This document shows positions 26,844 through 35,900 of a DNA stretch of 64,000 bases, piece after piece. The notes under the pieces were generated by a model. It had not been told where the DNA came from and did no database searches. It saw nothing but the letters and a program-made list of their open reading frames with translations. The stretch spans positions 62,001 to 126,000 of the forward strand of contig NZ_JBFRGU010000002.1 in the NCBI RefSeq assembly GCF_052115485.1, written 5' to 3'. Source of the DNA: Microvirga sp052115485 (GTDB lineage: Bacteria; Pseudomonadota; Alphaproteobacteria; Rhizobiales; Beijerinckiaceae). Position 1 is the stretch's first letter; every line of letters starts with the position of its first letter. Position numbers and translations under genes: made by a program.

Positions 26844-27221
26844 ATGAGCAAAGCGCGTCGTCCCAAAGCCACGGGTCCTGCCGATTACCGCATCGCCAAG
26901 CGCATCCGCCTGCGCCGTCTGACCGTTGGCCTGTCGCAGGGGGCGGTGGCCGCCGCGTTGGGCCTGACCTTTCAGCAGGTGCAGAAATACGAGCTGGGCG
27001 CGAACCGCGTCAGCGCCAGCCGTCTGCAAGAGATCGCAAACGTTCTGCGCGCACCGGTGTCGTTCTTCTACGATGAGGGACCGAACGCGCCCATGCCGTC
27101 GATGTTGCTCGACACCCCGCAAAGCATCTCGATCCTGCGCGCCTTCAAGACAATCGAAAACCCCAAGCTGCGCCGCCAGGCGGTCGCGCTCGTCGAGGCG
27201 ATAGCGGCGGTGAAGGGGTAG
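26844..27221 (+). CDS. XRE family helix-turn-helix regulator
   Basis: A 125-aa DNA-binding protein. A Cro/C1-type helix-turn-helix lies at about residues 18-75 (IAKRIRLRRLTVGLSQGAV, LGLTFQQVQKYELGANRVS, ASRLQEIANVLRAPVSFFY). The C-terminal part is short and helical and may dimerise. Basic N-terminus. The gene has a Shine-Dalgarno buried in a hairpin directly upstream, suggesting control at the RNA level. Its base composition is like the chromosome, not like the SIR2 gene, so it need not belong to the island. Its targets are unknown. Confidence 0.87.
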   Translation: MSKARRPKATGPADYRIAKRIRLRRLTVGLSQGAVAAALGLTFQQVQKYELGANRVSASRLQEIANVLRAPVSFFYDEGPNAPMPSMLLDTPQSISILRAFKTIENPKLRRQAVALVEAIAAVKG

Positions 27222-27692
27222 GGGGGCGGCATATGCTCTTTTTCGAGATTGCCTCAGGTTTTTTGCTGAAATGACCAATTGATCCGCCTCGCCTTACAAT
27301 ATGTGCGGATTGGTTAGTCTGCGGGGCAAAGCAGAAGTTCGGAGCTGCCCCTGTTTTTCTTCCGAGGTTGATCCAGAGCGGACCCTTCAAGTCCCCTACC
27401 TCCAAGGTTGAGCCTGGCTGGAACTTAGGGGGCACCCTTGTGCTCCAACGCTGCCATTTCTGTTAACCTGGGTGTGCCTGGTTATGTGCCGAACGCGCCG
27501 GGCACGGTTCCGTATCGAGTTGCCGGCGCAAACCGTGGTTGCGCAATGGGATCGGAGGCATGTGACGTTGCCTCCGAGAGCATGCCGGCGCTGACCAAAT
27601 CTGCAGAATGGCGCCAGGCAATCATTAGACACGTTTCGTAGACACGTCTCGCGCGGACGATTGGGGGGCGCCTCACACTACGAGGAGTGACC
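27222..27692. other. intergenic region before the phosphoesterase operon
   Basis: No convincing gene in 471 bp. Just ahead of the phosphoesterase the octamer AGACACGT occurs twice 15 bases apart (near 27627 and 27642), a possible operator. The rest shows nothing I can name. Confidence 0.4.
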
Positions 27693-29024
27693 ATGATGGA
27701 ACACTCACTTTCTTCGATCGGGCTGACGCGCAGGGCATTGGGGCAACGGCTCGGGGCTGCAGCCGCCATGGCCGCCATGCCGATGCTGGGCGCCACGACG
27801 GCGATGGCCCAGCAGGCCGGGCCCGGCTTCTCGTTCGCCGTCTGCGGCGACACTCGCCCGATGATGTACCTGCCATACAACCAAGGTCAGCCGGACCTGA
27901 CCAAGCTGTTCATCGAGATGTTCGGGCTGGTCATGCCCGAAAAGGTCGCCGAAGCGGTGGTCCGGAAGGACGTGAAGACCATCTTCGACCCAGTCACCCG
28001 CGAACTCATTCGGATCATCATGCCGTTCGAGAGCCGCAGCGAAGTCATGACCCTGACGGTCGACAAGGGGTGGGTCACCGAGGCCTCCGTCGAGGATGTG
28101 AAGCTGCTGCCGGGCGTGCACCGGACGATGTTCAGGCTTGAGGGCGGGGATTGGGTGGCGCGGGAGATCGTGAAGGACGTTCAGGCCGAGCGCGCCAAAT
28201 TCGTGATCAACAGCGGCGACGTCGTGTGGTGGGGCAATCAGGGCCTCACGATCGCCGACAGCCCGTACTGGAAGCGCGTCAATGACACCTTGCTGAAGCA
28301 ACTGCCCGCTCCCGACGGCGAGATGCTCGCAGCCGGGCTGGAAGGCCGGTGGTTCATCGGGGTGGGCAACCACGAGGTTTGGGGCGATCCCAAAATCGAC
28401 GGCGTGCTCTCCGCCGTGCCTTATCTCAAGAAGTTCGGCGTGACACCGGACCGCCTCATCTACAAATTCGACTTCAAGGATGTTCGGTTCATCTTTCTCT
28501 GGAGCGGGAAATACGACTACCGATCCCCTTCGCTCTGGGACGCCGACCGGCCCAAATACGCCGAGCAGATCCAGCAACTCCAGCAATGGATCGACGAGGC
28601 CAAGGCAGCGGGCATCCGCAAGATCTTCATCACTTTCCACTACCCGGTCTTCGCGCGGTCCGGCCTCGGGCCGATCCCCGCACCTGACAACCCGCACAAG
28701 CTGATCGCGTCCTATGCCAAGGACATCGAGATCGTCGTGTTCAACGGGCACGTCCACACGACCGAGATTTATGACGTCGATGGCGTCAAGTACCTGATGC
28801 TGGGTGGCGGCGGCGCCGAACAGGATCCGATCCTCCCCGGCCGCACGAGCATCAAGCTACCCGCGGACTACCCGCCGGATCTTTATTGGAAGGGGCGGCC
28901 GCCTTTGGAAGAATACAACTACGTCCTCGTGGACGTGAAGCCTGGCCTGAAGACGAGGTTCACCCTTAACAGGTTCCGTCCCGGATCGGCCGAGCCCTTT
29001 GGAACGGAGGAACTGTTCACGTGA
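27693..29024 (+). CDS. Tat-exported calcineurin-like metallophosphoesterase
   Basis: A 443-aa protein. The N-terminus LTRRALGQRLGAAAAMAAM carries a twin arginine and ends at AMAQQA, a Tat signal, so it is folded before export. The metallophosphoesterase blocks are all present: CGDTR, NSGDVVWWG, GVGNHEVWGD, ITFHYPVFA and FNGHVHTTE, which bind a two-metal centre. The substrate is a phosphoester of unknown type. GAGGAG ends five bases before the first ATG, which decides against the overlapping GTG at 27687. Two membrane-protein genes follow within 32 bp, so an operon is likely. Confidence 0.88.
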   Translation: MMEHSLSSIGLTRRALGQRLGAAAAMAAMPMLGATTAMAQQAGPGFSFAVCGDTRPMMYLPYNQGQPDLTKLFIEMFGLVMPEKVAEAVVRKDVKTIFDPVTRELIRIIMPFESRSEVMTLTVDKGWVTEASVEDVKLLPGVHRTMFRLEGGDWVAREIVKDVQAERAKFVINSGDVVWWGNQGLTIADSPYWKRVNDTLLKQLPAPDGEMLAAGLEGRWFIGVGNHEVWGDPKIDGVLSAVPYLKKFGVTPDRLIYKFDFKDVRFIFLWSGKYDYRSPSLWDADRPKYAEQIQQLQQWIDEAKAAGIRKIFITFHYPVFARSGLGPIPAPDNPHKLIASYAKDIEIVVFNGHVHTTEIYDVDGVKYLMLGGGGAEQDPILPGRTSIKLPADYPPDLYWKGRPPLEEYNYVLVDVKPGLKTRFTLNRFRPGSAEPFGTEELFT

Positions 29025-29055
29025 CGGGTCGAGCTCAAAGGGCGGGAGGGCGGCC

Positions 29056-29520
29056 GTGGCGACCGTCCTCCTGATCATCCACGGGCTGGTGGCGGTCGCG
29101 CTACTGGGCGCAATCACGCACCAGACCCTGGCGACATGGAGGCCGATGCGCGGGCGGCCCGGTTCGTTCTTCGGCCGCTTCCGTACCGTTCCGTCGGCCT
29201 CATTCGCCAACGCCATTGTGCTCTTGTACGTGATGTCCGCTCTCATGGGCGCGGTCATCTATCTGTATTTCCGCGTCGACGTCAGGCCCCAGTTGGAACG
29301 TGGCGGTCACTGGCAAGCCCTCGGCTTCTTTGACATGAAGGAGCATTTCGTCGCCATCGGACTGGCGCTGTTGCCGGCCTATTGGGTCTGCTGGCAGCAG
29401 CCACGCGCCAACGACCTTGCCCGGACCCGCGCCGCCCTGACCACGATCCTGTCGTGCATTATCTGGTGGAGCTTTCTCGTGGGCCACGTCGTGAACAACA
29501 TCATGGGTTTTGGGTCATGA
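29056..29520 (+). CDS. membrane protein of the phosphoesterase operon, four TM
   Basis: A 154-aa protein beginning at GTG 29056 behind GGGAGGG. Four hydrophobic helices (about residues 3-22, 50-70, 93-110, 127-147), with several conserved-looking charged residues facing between them (HQTLATWRPMR, FFDMKEHFVAIG). The style, with a His in helix 1 and a H in FFDMKEHF, resembles small membrane proteins that bind haem or quinone, but I cannot assign a family. It overlaps the next gene by 4 bases (ATGA). Confidence 0.65.
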   Translation: MATVLLIIHGLVAVALLGAITHQTLATWRPMRGRPGSFFGRFRTVPSASFANAIVLLYVMSALMGAVIYLYFRVDVRPQLERGGHWQALGFFDMKEHFVAIGLALLPAYWVCWQQPRANDLARTRAALTTILSCIIWWSFLVGHVVNNIMGFGS

Positions 29521-29891
29521 CATTCTCGTCCGCGTTTCGCCGCTTTGCGTTCGCCTATGGGCCAATCTTCGCGGTGCTCTACGTCATCGCCCTGGCGCGA
29601 GACCTTGCGCTCTTCACGGTCTATCCATCGCTCGGCATCGTCCTTGCCGGCACACACCATGCGAAAGACACAGTCGATCCCGCGATGGGGTTCCTTGCCC
29701 CTGCAATGTATTGGTACGGCTGGACCGCGACAGCCGCCCTCGGGGCGCTGGTCTTCGGCCTTGTTGCTGCGTTCCTGCCCGAGCGGTGGACGAGCCGGCT
29801 CTGGTCAGGATGGGCGGCATGGGTCATTCCCCTGGTCGCGATGATGGCATGCACTTACCTGACATTGCCGTGGTTCCGGCTCTACCTGTGA
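29517..29891 (+). CDS. membrane protein of the phosphoesterase operon, three TM
   Basis: A 124-aa integral membrane protein with three hydrophobic helices (about residues 12-40, 62-85, 95-118) and the loop AGTHHAKDTVDPAMGFLAPAM, which contains a His pair. The ATG overlaps the stop of the preceding gene, so the two are coupled and probably form a complex. No family is recognised. Confidence 0.65.
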   Translation: MTFSSAFRRFAFAYGPIFAVLYVIALARDLALFTVYPSLGIVLAGTHHAKDTVDPAMGFLAPAMYWYGWTATAALGALVFGLVAAFLPERWTSRLWSGWAAWVIPLVAMMACTYLTLPWFRLYL

Positions 29892-30092
29892 GCTTCAGGC
29901 GGATTGTCGATCCGGTCCGGACCGAGAAAGCTGGCGCTCTTCAGGCGCCGACGGAAGATGGCGAGAGCAGCAGTGTTCTCGCCCCTGTGAGTTCAATGTC
30001 CGCTTTGGGTTATTCACGCCGCGAGCAGCCGGCCGCAGGTCGAGCCACTTCCCGCTGTGCCCCATAATCGAAGCAAAATTAAAGCTTTGGCG

Positions 30093-31781
30093 TCAGGTCA
30101 TCCTCATCCATTGGGGCGCGCTGGGTTGCCGGCCTTCCCGGGCTAGGTATGCGTGCACTGCTGCCACGACCTGAGCACCTTCCCCGACCGCGGCCGCCAC
30201 CCGCTTGACCGAGCCCGAGCGCACATCGCCGATGGCGAAGACGCCGCTGCGATTGGTCTCCAGCGGGTGCCGCTCTTCGCCTGTTTCGACTCCGGTTTGG
30301 ATAAAACCCTTCCCGTCGAGTGCTATGTCGCTGTGCGCGAGCCAGTCGGTATTGGGGTCGGCCCCGATGAACAGAAACAGGTGGCGGATCGGGCGCGCCG
30401 CTTCTTCTCCTGCGGGGCTGCACCAGCGAACCAATTCCAGGTTCCCTTCCTGTCCGTCCAACGCCGTGACCGTAGTCTCGGTCAACACCTTGATGTTGGG
30501 CTGAGCCTTGATGCGTTCGACCAAATATCGCGACATGCTTGCGTCCAGGCCCGCACCGCGCACGAGGAGCCACACTGTTCTCGCATGGCTAGCGAGAAAG
30601 ACGGCCGCTTGCCCGGCTGAATTCCCGGCTCCGACCAAGGCCACCTCCTGCCCAGCGCAGAGGCTCGCTTCGATGGGGGTGGCCCAGTAATGAATGCATG
30701 ATCCTTCGAATTGCGCGAGGTTTGTCATGTCGAGGCGGCGGTAGCGCGCGCCGCTGGCCACGATCACCGTCCGCGTGTGCACGGTTTCGTCATAACTCGT
30801 CCTTAGGCGATAATGCTGGCCGATATCATCCGCGGCGATGCTCAGATGTCCTGCCTCGTCGGGTATTGCCATCTCCACGCCGAATTTCTGCGCCTGGTTG
30901 TAGGCACGTGCCATCAGCGCCATGCCGGAGATCCCGGTCGGAAACCCAAGATAGTTCTCAATGCGAGCGGAGGCGCCCGCCTGTCCACCGAAGGCACGGC
31001 AATCGAGCACGATGACGGACAAACCTTCCGAGGCCGCATAGACGGCAGCCGCCAGGCCGGCCGGTCCGGCACCGACGATGGCGACATCATAGAGCTTCGA
31101 CGCATCGACCGGCTTCACAAGGCCGATGCAACGTGCGAGCTCTCGCTCCCCCGGATTGAGCAGTAGGTTTCCATTCGGACACAGCACGATTGGCAGGTGG
31201 TGACGGTCCACGTGAAACCGCTCGATAAGGGTTCTGGCGCAGGAATCAGTGTCGGAATCCAGCACACGGTGCGGATAGCCGCTTCGGGCAAGAAATCCTT
31301 GCAGTCGCAGCATGTCGACATTGTCTTGACGCCCGATGATGATGGGTCCGCTGCCGCCACTTTCCAATAGGCCTACACGACGTAGGATCAGCGCCCGCAT
31401 GACGCGCTCGCCAAGGCTGGCCTCCTGAACCATCAGGTCGCGCAGTCTTCGCGAGGGAATGACGAACGAGGCCACCGGCTCGATGGCCTCGGCCGTCACG
31501 AGCGAGGGACGTTCGGAGAGTTGGGCCAGCTCGCCGATGAAACTGCCAGGGCCGTGGACGACGATGGTCTCGTGGCGGCCGCCGCCACCGTCCTGGGTGA
31601 CCTCGACCTTGCCTGACACGACTACGATGAGCCCTGGTGCGACGTCTCCGGCTCTGACAATGCGCTCGCCAGCCGCAAATGATGCGGCCTCGCCGAACCG
31701 GCGCATCCGGACGACATCGTCCGGAGACAGAGTGGGAAACATTTGATCGCGACGGGTAATGAGCGTGGCAGATTGAGACAT
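30093..31781 (-). CDS. cyclic nucleotide-binding domain / thioredoxin reductase-like FAD protein
   Basis: A 562-aa cytosolic fusion. Residues about 15-125 form a Crp-type nucleotide-binding domain (GERIVRAGDVAPGLIVVVSG, GSFIGELAQLSE). Residues about 145-225 are a thioredoxin-fold linker without a CXXC. Residues about 230-550 are a thioredoxin-reductase-like flavoprotein with FAD motif AIVGAGPAGLAAAVYAASEG, NAD(P) motif ALVGAGNSAGQAAVF and FAD-closing SGVFAIGDVRSG. The redox-active CXXC of true thioredoxin reductases is replaced by HYWATPIEAS. So it should move electrons from NAD(P)H to another acceptor, possibly under ligand control through the sensor domain. It stands alone. Confidence 0.88.
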   Translation of the reverse strand: MSQSATLITRRDQMFPTLSPDDVVRMRRFGEAASFAAGERIVRAGDVAPGLIVVVSGKVEVTQDGGGGRHETIVVHGPGSFIGELAQLSERPSLVTAEAIEPVASFVIPSRRLRDLMVQEASLGERVMRALILRRVGLLESGGSGPIIIGRQDNVDMLRLQGFLARSGYPHRVLDSDTDSCARTLIERFHVDRHHLPIVLCPNGNLLLNPGERELARCIGLVKPVDASKLYDVAIVGAGPAGLAAAVYAASEGLSVIVLDCRAFGGQAGASARIENYLGFPTGISGMALMARAYNQAQKFGVEMAIPDEAGHLSIAADDIGQHYRLRTSYDETVHTRTVIVASGARYRRLDMTNLAQFEGSCIHYWATPIEASLCAGQEVALVGAGNSAGQAAVFLASHARTVWLLVRGAGLDASMSRYLVERIKAQPNIKVLTETTVTALDGQEGNLELVRWCSPAGEEAARPIRHLFLFIGADPNTDWLAHSDIALDGKGFIQTGVETGEERHPLETNRSGVFAIGDVRSGSVKRVAAAVGEGAQVVAAVHAYLAREGRQPSAPQWMRMT

Positions 31782-32104
31782 GGCTTCCGGCCATTTACTC
31801 AGAGCGTAGACGTGAATTACTCTTCCGCTGAGGTCATGTGGCGTAGTCTAACCCTCACGACCTGCCTTGAACAGGGCCCACGTGTCGCGCTTGCCTCGCG
31901 GGTGGCATGGCCTAAGCAGATATCCGTGAAGGGCAGGGAACTTGCTGACCGACAGTGGACAGCGACACTTTAAGTTAGCTGCCCATGGCGATCGCCCGGA
32001 CGGGACGGACCTATCCGGCGTGGAGAAATGCGGTTCGCTACCTATTTCGGAAGAGCGGTGGGAAAAAAGGCCGAGTATTGGCTTTAAAGCGAAAGGAACA
32101 CGCA
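31782..32104. other. intergenic region, divergent promoters
   Basis: The 323 bp between the flavoprotein gene (minus) and the VOC gene (plus). It contains a Shine-Dalgarno (AAAGGA) for the VOC gene at its right end. No gene or motif I can name. Confidence 0.45.
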
Positions 32105-32578
32105 ATGGCAAAGAATACGATTTGCCTTTGGTACGATAAGGACGCCGAGTCTGCCGCCCACTTCTATTCCGAGACCTTTCCTGACAGCGCCATGGGAGCC
32201 GTGCACCGTGCACCCAGTGACTACCCGGCCGGCAAAGAGGGCGACGTATTGACGGTCGAATTCACAGTTGCGGGTGTTCCCTGTATCGGCCTCAACGGAG
32301 GTTCCGCGTTCAAACATAACGAAGCCTTCTCGTTCCAAATCGCCACCGACGATCAGCACGAGACCGACCGCTACTGGAATGCCATAGTCGGCAACGGTGG
32401 CCAGGAGAGCGCGTGCGGCTGGTGCAAAGACAAGTGGGGTGTATCCTGGCAAATCACGCCGCGCGCACTGACGGAGGCGCTGGCGGCAGGCGGCGATCAA
32501 GCCAAACGCGCGTTTGATGCGATGATGGACATGAAGAAGATCGACATCGCCGCGATCGAGGCGGCGCGGCGCGGTTGA
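32105..32578 (+). CDS. VOC / PhnB-like (glyoxalase superfamily) protein
   Basis: A 157-aa protein starting at ATG 32105. It has the fold signature TICLWYDKDAESAAHFYSET, FPDSAMG, LTVEFTVAGVPCIGLNGG, then ATDDQHETDRYWNAIVGNGG and CGWCKDKWGVSWQITPRAL. This is the PhnB/3-demethylubiquinone methyltransferase-like group of the VOC superfamily, whose members seldom have known substrates. A longer open frame upstream lacks family similarity. Confidence 0.87.
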   Translation: MAKNTICLWYDKDAESAAHFYSETFPDSAMGAVHRAPSDYPAGKEGDVLTVEFTVAGVPCIGLNGGSAFKHNEAFSFQIATDDQHETDRYWNAIVGNGGQESACGWCKDKWGVSWQITPRALTEALAAGGDQAKRAFDAMMDMKKIDIAAIEAARRG

Positions 32579-32903
32579 TGCTCCACCGCGTATGGCGGCA
32601 AAATTGCTGCCATTGGCGCAGTTACAAGATTCATCGCCGGCCTCATCAGGTTATTCTGAAAATAGTCAGCTGTCTCGATCGCCCTTGCTTGAGGGCAACC
32701 GCACTACCGCTGTCAGGCCACGCTTTCGCGCAGAAGGTTTTCGATTTTCAAGTCGAGATCGCGTGGGGGACGGGCGGAGCACCCGCCGCAAAAGATAAGC
32801 CCGCCTCATCGGGTGAGGCGGGCTTGGCTTCATTTGAGGCGCGCTATGGGGTGATTATCACCATTCTATGCGAGCGTCCTCATCATCAGTGCCCTAATCT
32901 AAC
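32579..32903. other. intergenic region between VOC gene and nrdJ
   Basis: A 325-bp stretch between convergent genes. It contains one strong terminator hairpin (32797-32825) and otherwise no gene I can support. Confidence 0.5.
32797..32825. terminator. terminator hairpin between VOC gene and nrdJ
   Basis: A perfect 12-bp stem AAGCCCGCCTCA / TGAGGCGGGCTT with a 5-base loop. Rightward it is followed by GGCTTC and leftward (minus) by ATCTTTT, so it best ends transcripts of nrdJ coming from the right. Confidence 0.7.
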
Positions 32904-35900
32904 TCAGCTACACCCCGTCGTGCTTCCGCATGTGTCGCACTTCAAACAAGTCCCATTCCGAACCAGCGTGAAGTTCGCGCATTCCGGGCAGGCCTCGCCC
33001 ACATAGCCCTTCATCTTCGCCTCGGCGCGCTTGTCGGCGAGCGAAGTGGTGGCGGGGGCGGTGAAGCCGAGTTTGGCTATTTCCGCTTCGCCGACGACCT
33101 CTTGCAGCAGCTCGCTCTTGAGAGCGGCGGCGCCTGAGGTGGCCAGCGCCACGGCGGGGGCGGCGGCGCGGGCGAGGGCGGCTCCGCCGGGGATGAGCAT
33201 CAGGCGGTCGACATTGCCGCGGGTGAAGCCGCGGGAAACGATTGCAGTGGCAGGCGCGGGCTCGGGAGCCTTCGACTGGTTCTCGCCCTGGCCGATGGTG
33301 GTGGGGCCGGCTTCCGACGGATCGACATGCGCGAGATCGTTGCGTCCGAGATAGGACACGGCGAGTTCGCGGAACACGTAGTCGAGGATCGAGGTTGAGC
33401 TCTTGATGCGCTCGTTGCCCTGCACGAAGCCCGCGGGCTCGAAGCGCGTGAAGGTGAAGGCCTCCACGTATTCTTCCAGCGGCACGCCGTATTGCAGGCC
33501 GAGCGAGATGGCGATGGCGAAGTTGTTCATCATCGCGCGGAAGGCGGCGCCTTCCTTGTGCATGTCGATGAAGATTTCACCGAGGCTGCCATCGTCGTAT
33601 TCGCCCGTGCGCAGATACACCTTGTGACCGCCGACGACGGCCTTCTGGGTGTAGCCCTTGCGGCGATCCGGCATCTTCTGGCGTTCGTGTACCTTCACCA
33701 CGCGCTCGATCACCTTCTCGACGATGCGCTCGGACAATTGTGCGGCCTTCGCTGCAGCGGGCAGCGCGACAAAAGCCTCGACGGCATCCTCCGCATCCTC
33801 TTCCTCATCACTGATGAGAGCGGAATTCAGCGGCTGCGAGAGCTTGGAGCCGTCGCGGTAGAGCGCGTTCGCCTTCAACGCCAGACGCCAGGACAGCATG
33901 TAGGCGTTCTTGCAATCCTCGACGGTGGCGTCGTTCGGCATGTTGATGGTCTTCGAGATCGCGCCCGAGATGAAGGGCTGCGCCGCCGCCATCATGTGGA
34001 TGTGGCTCTCCACCGACAGGTAACGCTTGCCGATGCGACCGCACGGATTGGCGCAATCGAACACTGCGTAGTGCTCTTCCTTGAGGAAGGGCGCGCCTTC
34101 GAGAGTCATCGCGCCGCAGACGTGGATGTTCGCGGCCTCGATATCGGCCTTCGAGAAGCCGAGGAAGGTGAGAAGGTCGAACGAGGGATCGTTCAGCTTC
34201 TCGGCCGGAACCTTCAGCGCGCCGGTGAGGAAATCCTCGCCGATGGTCCACTTGTTGAAGACGAACTTGATGTCGAAGGCGCTCTTGAGACCCTTCTCGA
34301 CAGCCTCGATCTTCTCGTCCGTAAAGCCCTTCGCAGAGAGCGTCGCGCCGTTGATAGCGGGTGCCTGACGAAGCGAGCCGTGGCCGACCGCATAGGCCTC
34401 GATCTCGGCGATCTCCGCTTCGCGATAGCCGAGCGCGCGAAGCGCGTCCGGCACGGCGCGGTTGATGATCTTGAAGTAGCCGCCGCCTGCGAGCTTCTTG
34501 AACTTCACGAGGGCGAAGTCGGGCTCGATGCCGGTGGTGTCGCAATCCATCACGAGGCCGATGGTGCCGGTCGGCGCGATGACGGTGGCTTGCGCATTGC
34601 GGTAGCCGTGCTTCTCGCCGAGTTCGAGCGCCTTGTCCCATGCGGCCTTGGCGTGCGCGACGAGGGTCTGATCGGGGCAGGAGGCGTGATCGAGCGGAAC
34701 CGGGTTGACGCTCAGGCCTTCATAGCCCGTGTCTTGACCATGCGCCGCGCGGCGATGGTTGCGGATGACGCGCAGCATGTGCTTCGCGTTCTTGGCGTAG
34801 TTCGGGAACGGGCCCAGCTCGCCCGCGATTTCCGCCGAGGTGGTGTAGGACACGCCGGTCATGATCGCGGTGAGAGCGCCGCCGAGGGCGCGACCTTCCG
34901 CCGAGTCATAGGACAGGCCCATGGTCATGAGCAGGCCGCCGATATTGGCGAAGCCGAGGCCCAGCGTGCGGTACTCGTAAGAAAGCTGCGCGATTTCCTT
35001 GGACGGGAACTGCGCCATCGTCACCGAGATCTCGAGCACCACCGTCCACAGACGGCAGGCATGCTCATAGGACTCGGCGTTGAAGGTCTTGGCTTCGCGA
35101 TCGTAGAACTGCAACAGGTTGGCGGAAGCCAGATTGCAGGCGGTGTCGTCGAGGAACATGTATTCCGAGCAGGGATTCGACGCCCGGATGCGGCCACCGG
35201 CAGGGCTGGTGTGCCAATCGTTCATGGTGGTGTTGAAGTGCAGGCCGGGATCGGCGGAGGCCCACGCGGCGTGGCCGATCTGCTCCCACAGGTCGCGGGC
35301 TTTGAGCGTCTTGATCACCTTGCCGTCCTTGCGGGCGGTGAGGTTCCAATCCGCATTCGCTTCGACAGCGCGCAAGAAGTCGTCGGTCAGTGAGACCGAG
35401 TTGTTCGAGTTCTGGCCGGAGACGGTGAGGTACGCTTCCGAATCCCAATCGGTGTCGTAGATCGGGAAGTCGATATCCGTGTAGCCTTGCTTGGCGAACT
35501 GGATAACGCGCTTGATGTAGTTGTCCGGAATCATGACCCGGCGAGCCATCTTGATCTCGCGCTTCAGAGCCGGGTTCTTCTCCGGATCGAAGCAGGCGTC
35601 GTCGGCGGCCTCGCAGTTCACGCAGGCCTTCATAATGGCCTTGAGGTGCTTGTTGCCGAGCTTGGAGCCGGTGACGAGAGCCGCAACCTTCTGCTCCTCC
35701 TTCACCTTCCAATCGATATAGGCCTCGATATCCGGGTGATCGACATCGACCACCACCATCTTCGCCGCGCGGCGCGTGGTGCCGCCCGACTTGATGGCGC
35801 CCGCAGCGCGGTCGCCGATCTTGAGGAAGGACATGAGGCCGGAGGAGCGACCGCCGCCGGAAAGCTTCTCGCCTTCGCCACGCAGCTTGGAGAAGTTGGA

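Noticed and set aside
27438..27641. 67-codon frame before the phosphoesterase
   Set aside because: No Shine-Dalgarno, no protein-like pattern and no relation to a family.
32848..32916. tRNA-like segment on the minus strand (GGGGTG ... CACCCC ends, D-arm-like GTAGCTGAGTTAGATTAG)
   Set aside because: No anticodon stem and no T-arm GGTTCGA can be formed, and the segment overlaps the nrdJ stop codon.
33492..35393. 633-codon open frame on the plus strand
   Set aside because: It is the antisense shadow of nrdJ caused by GC-rich codons.
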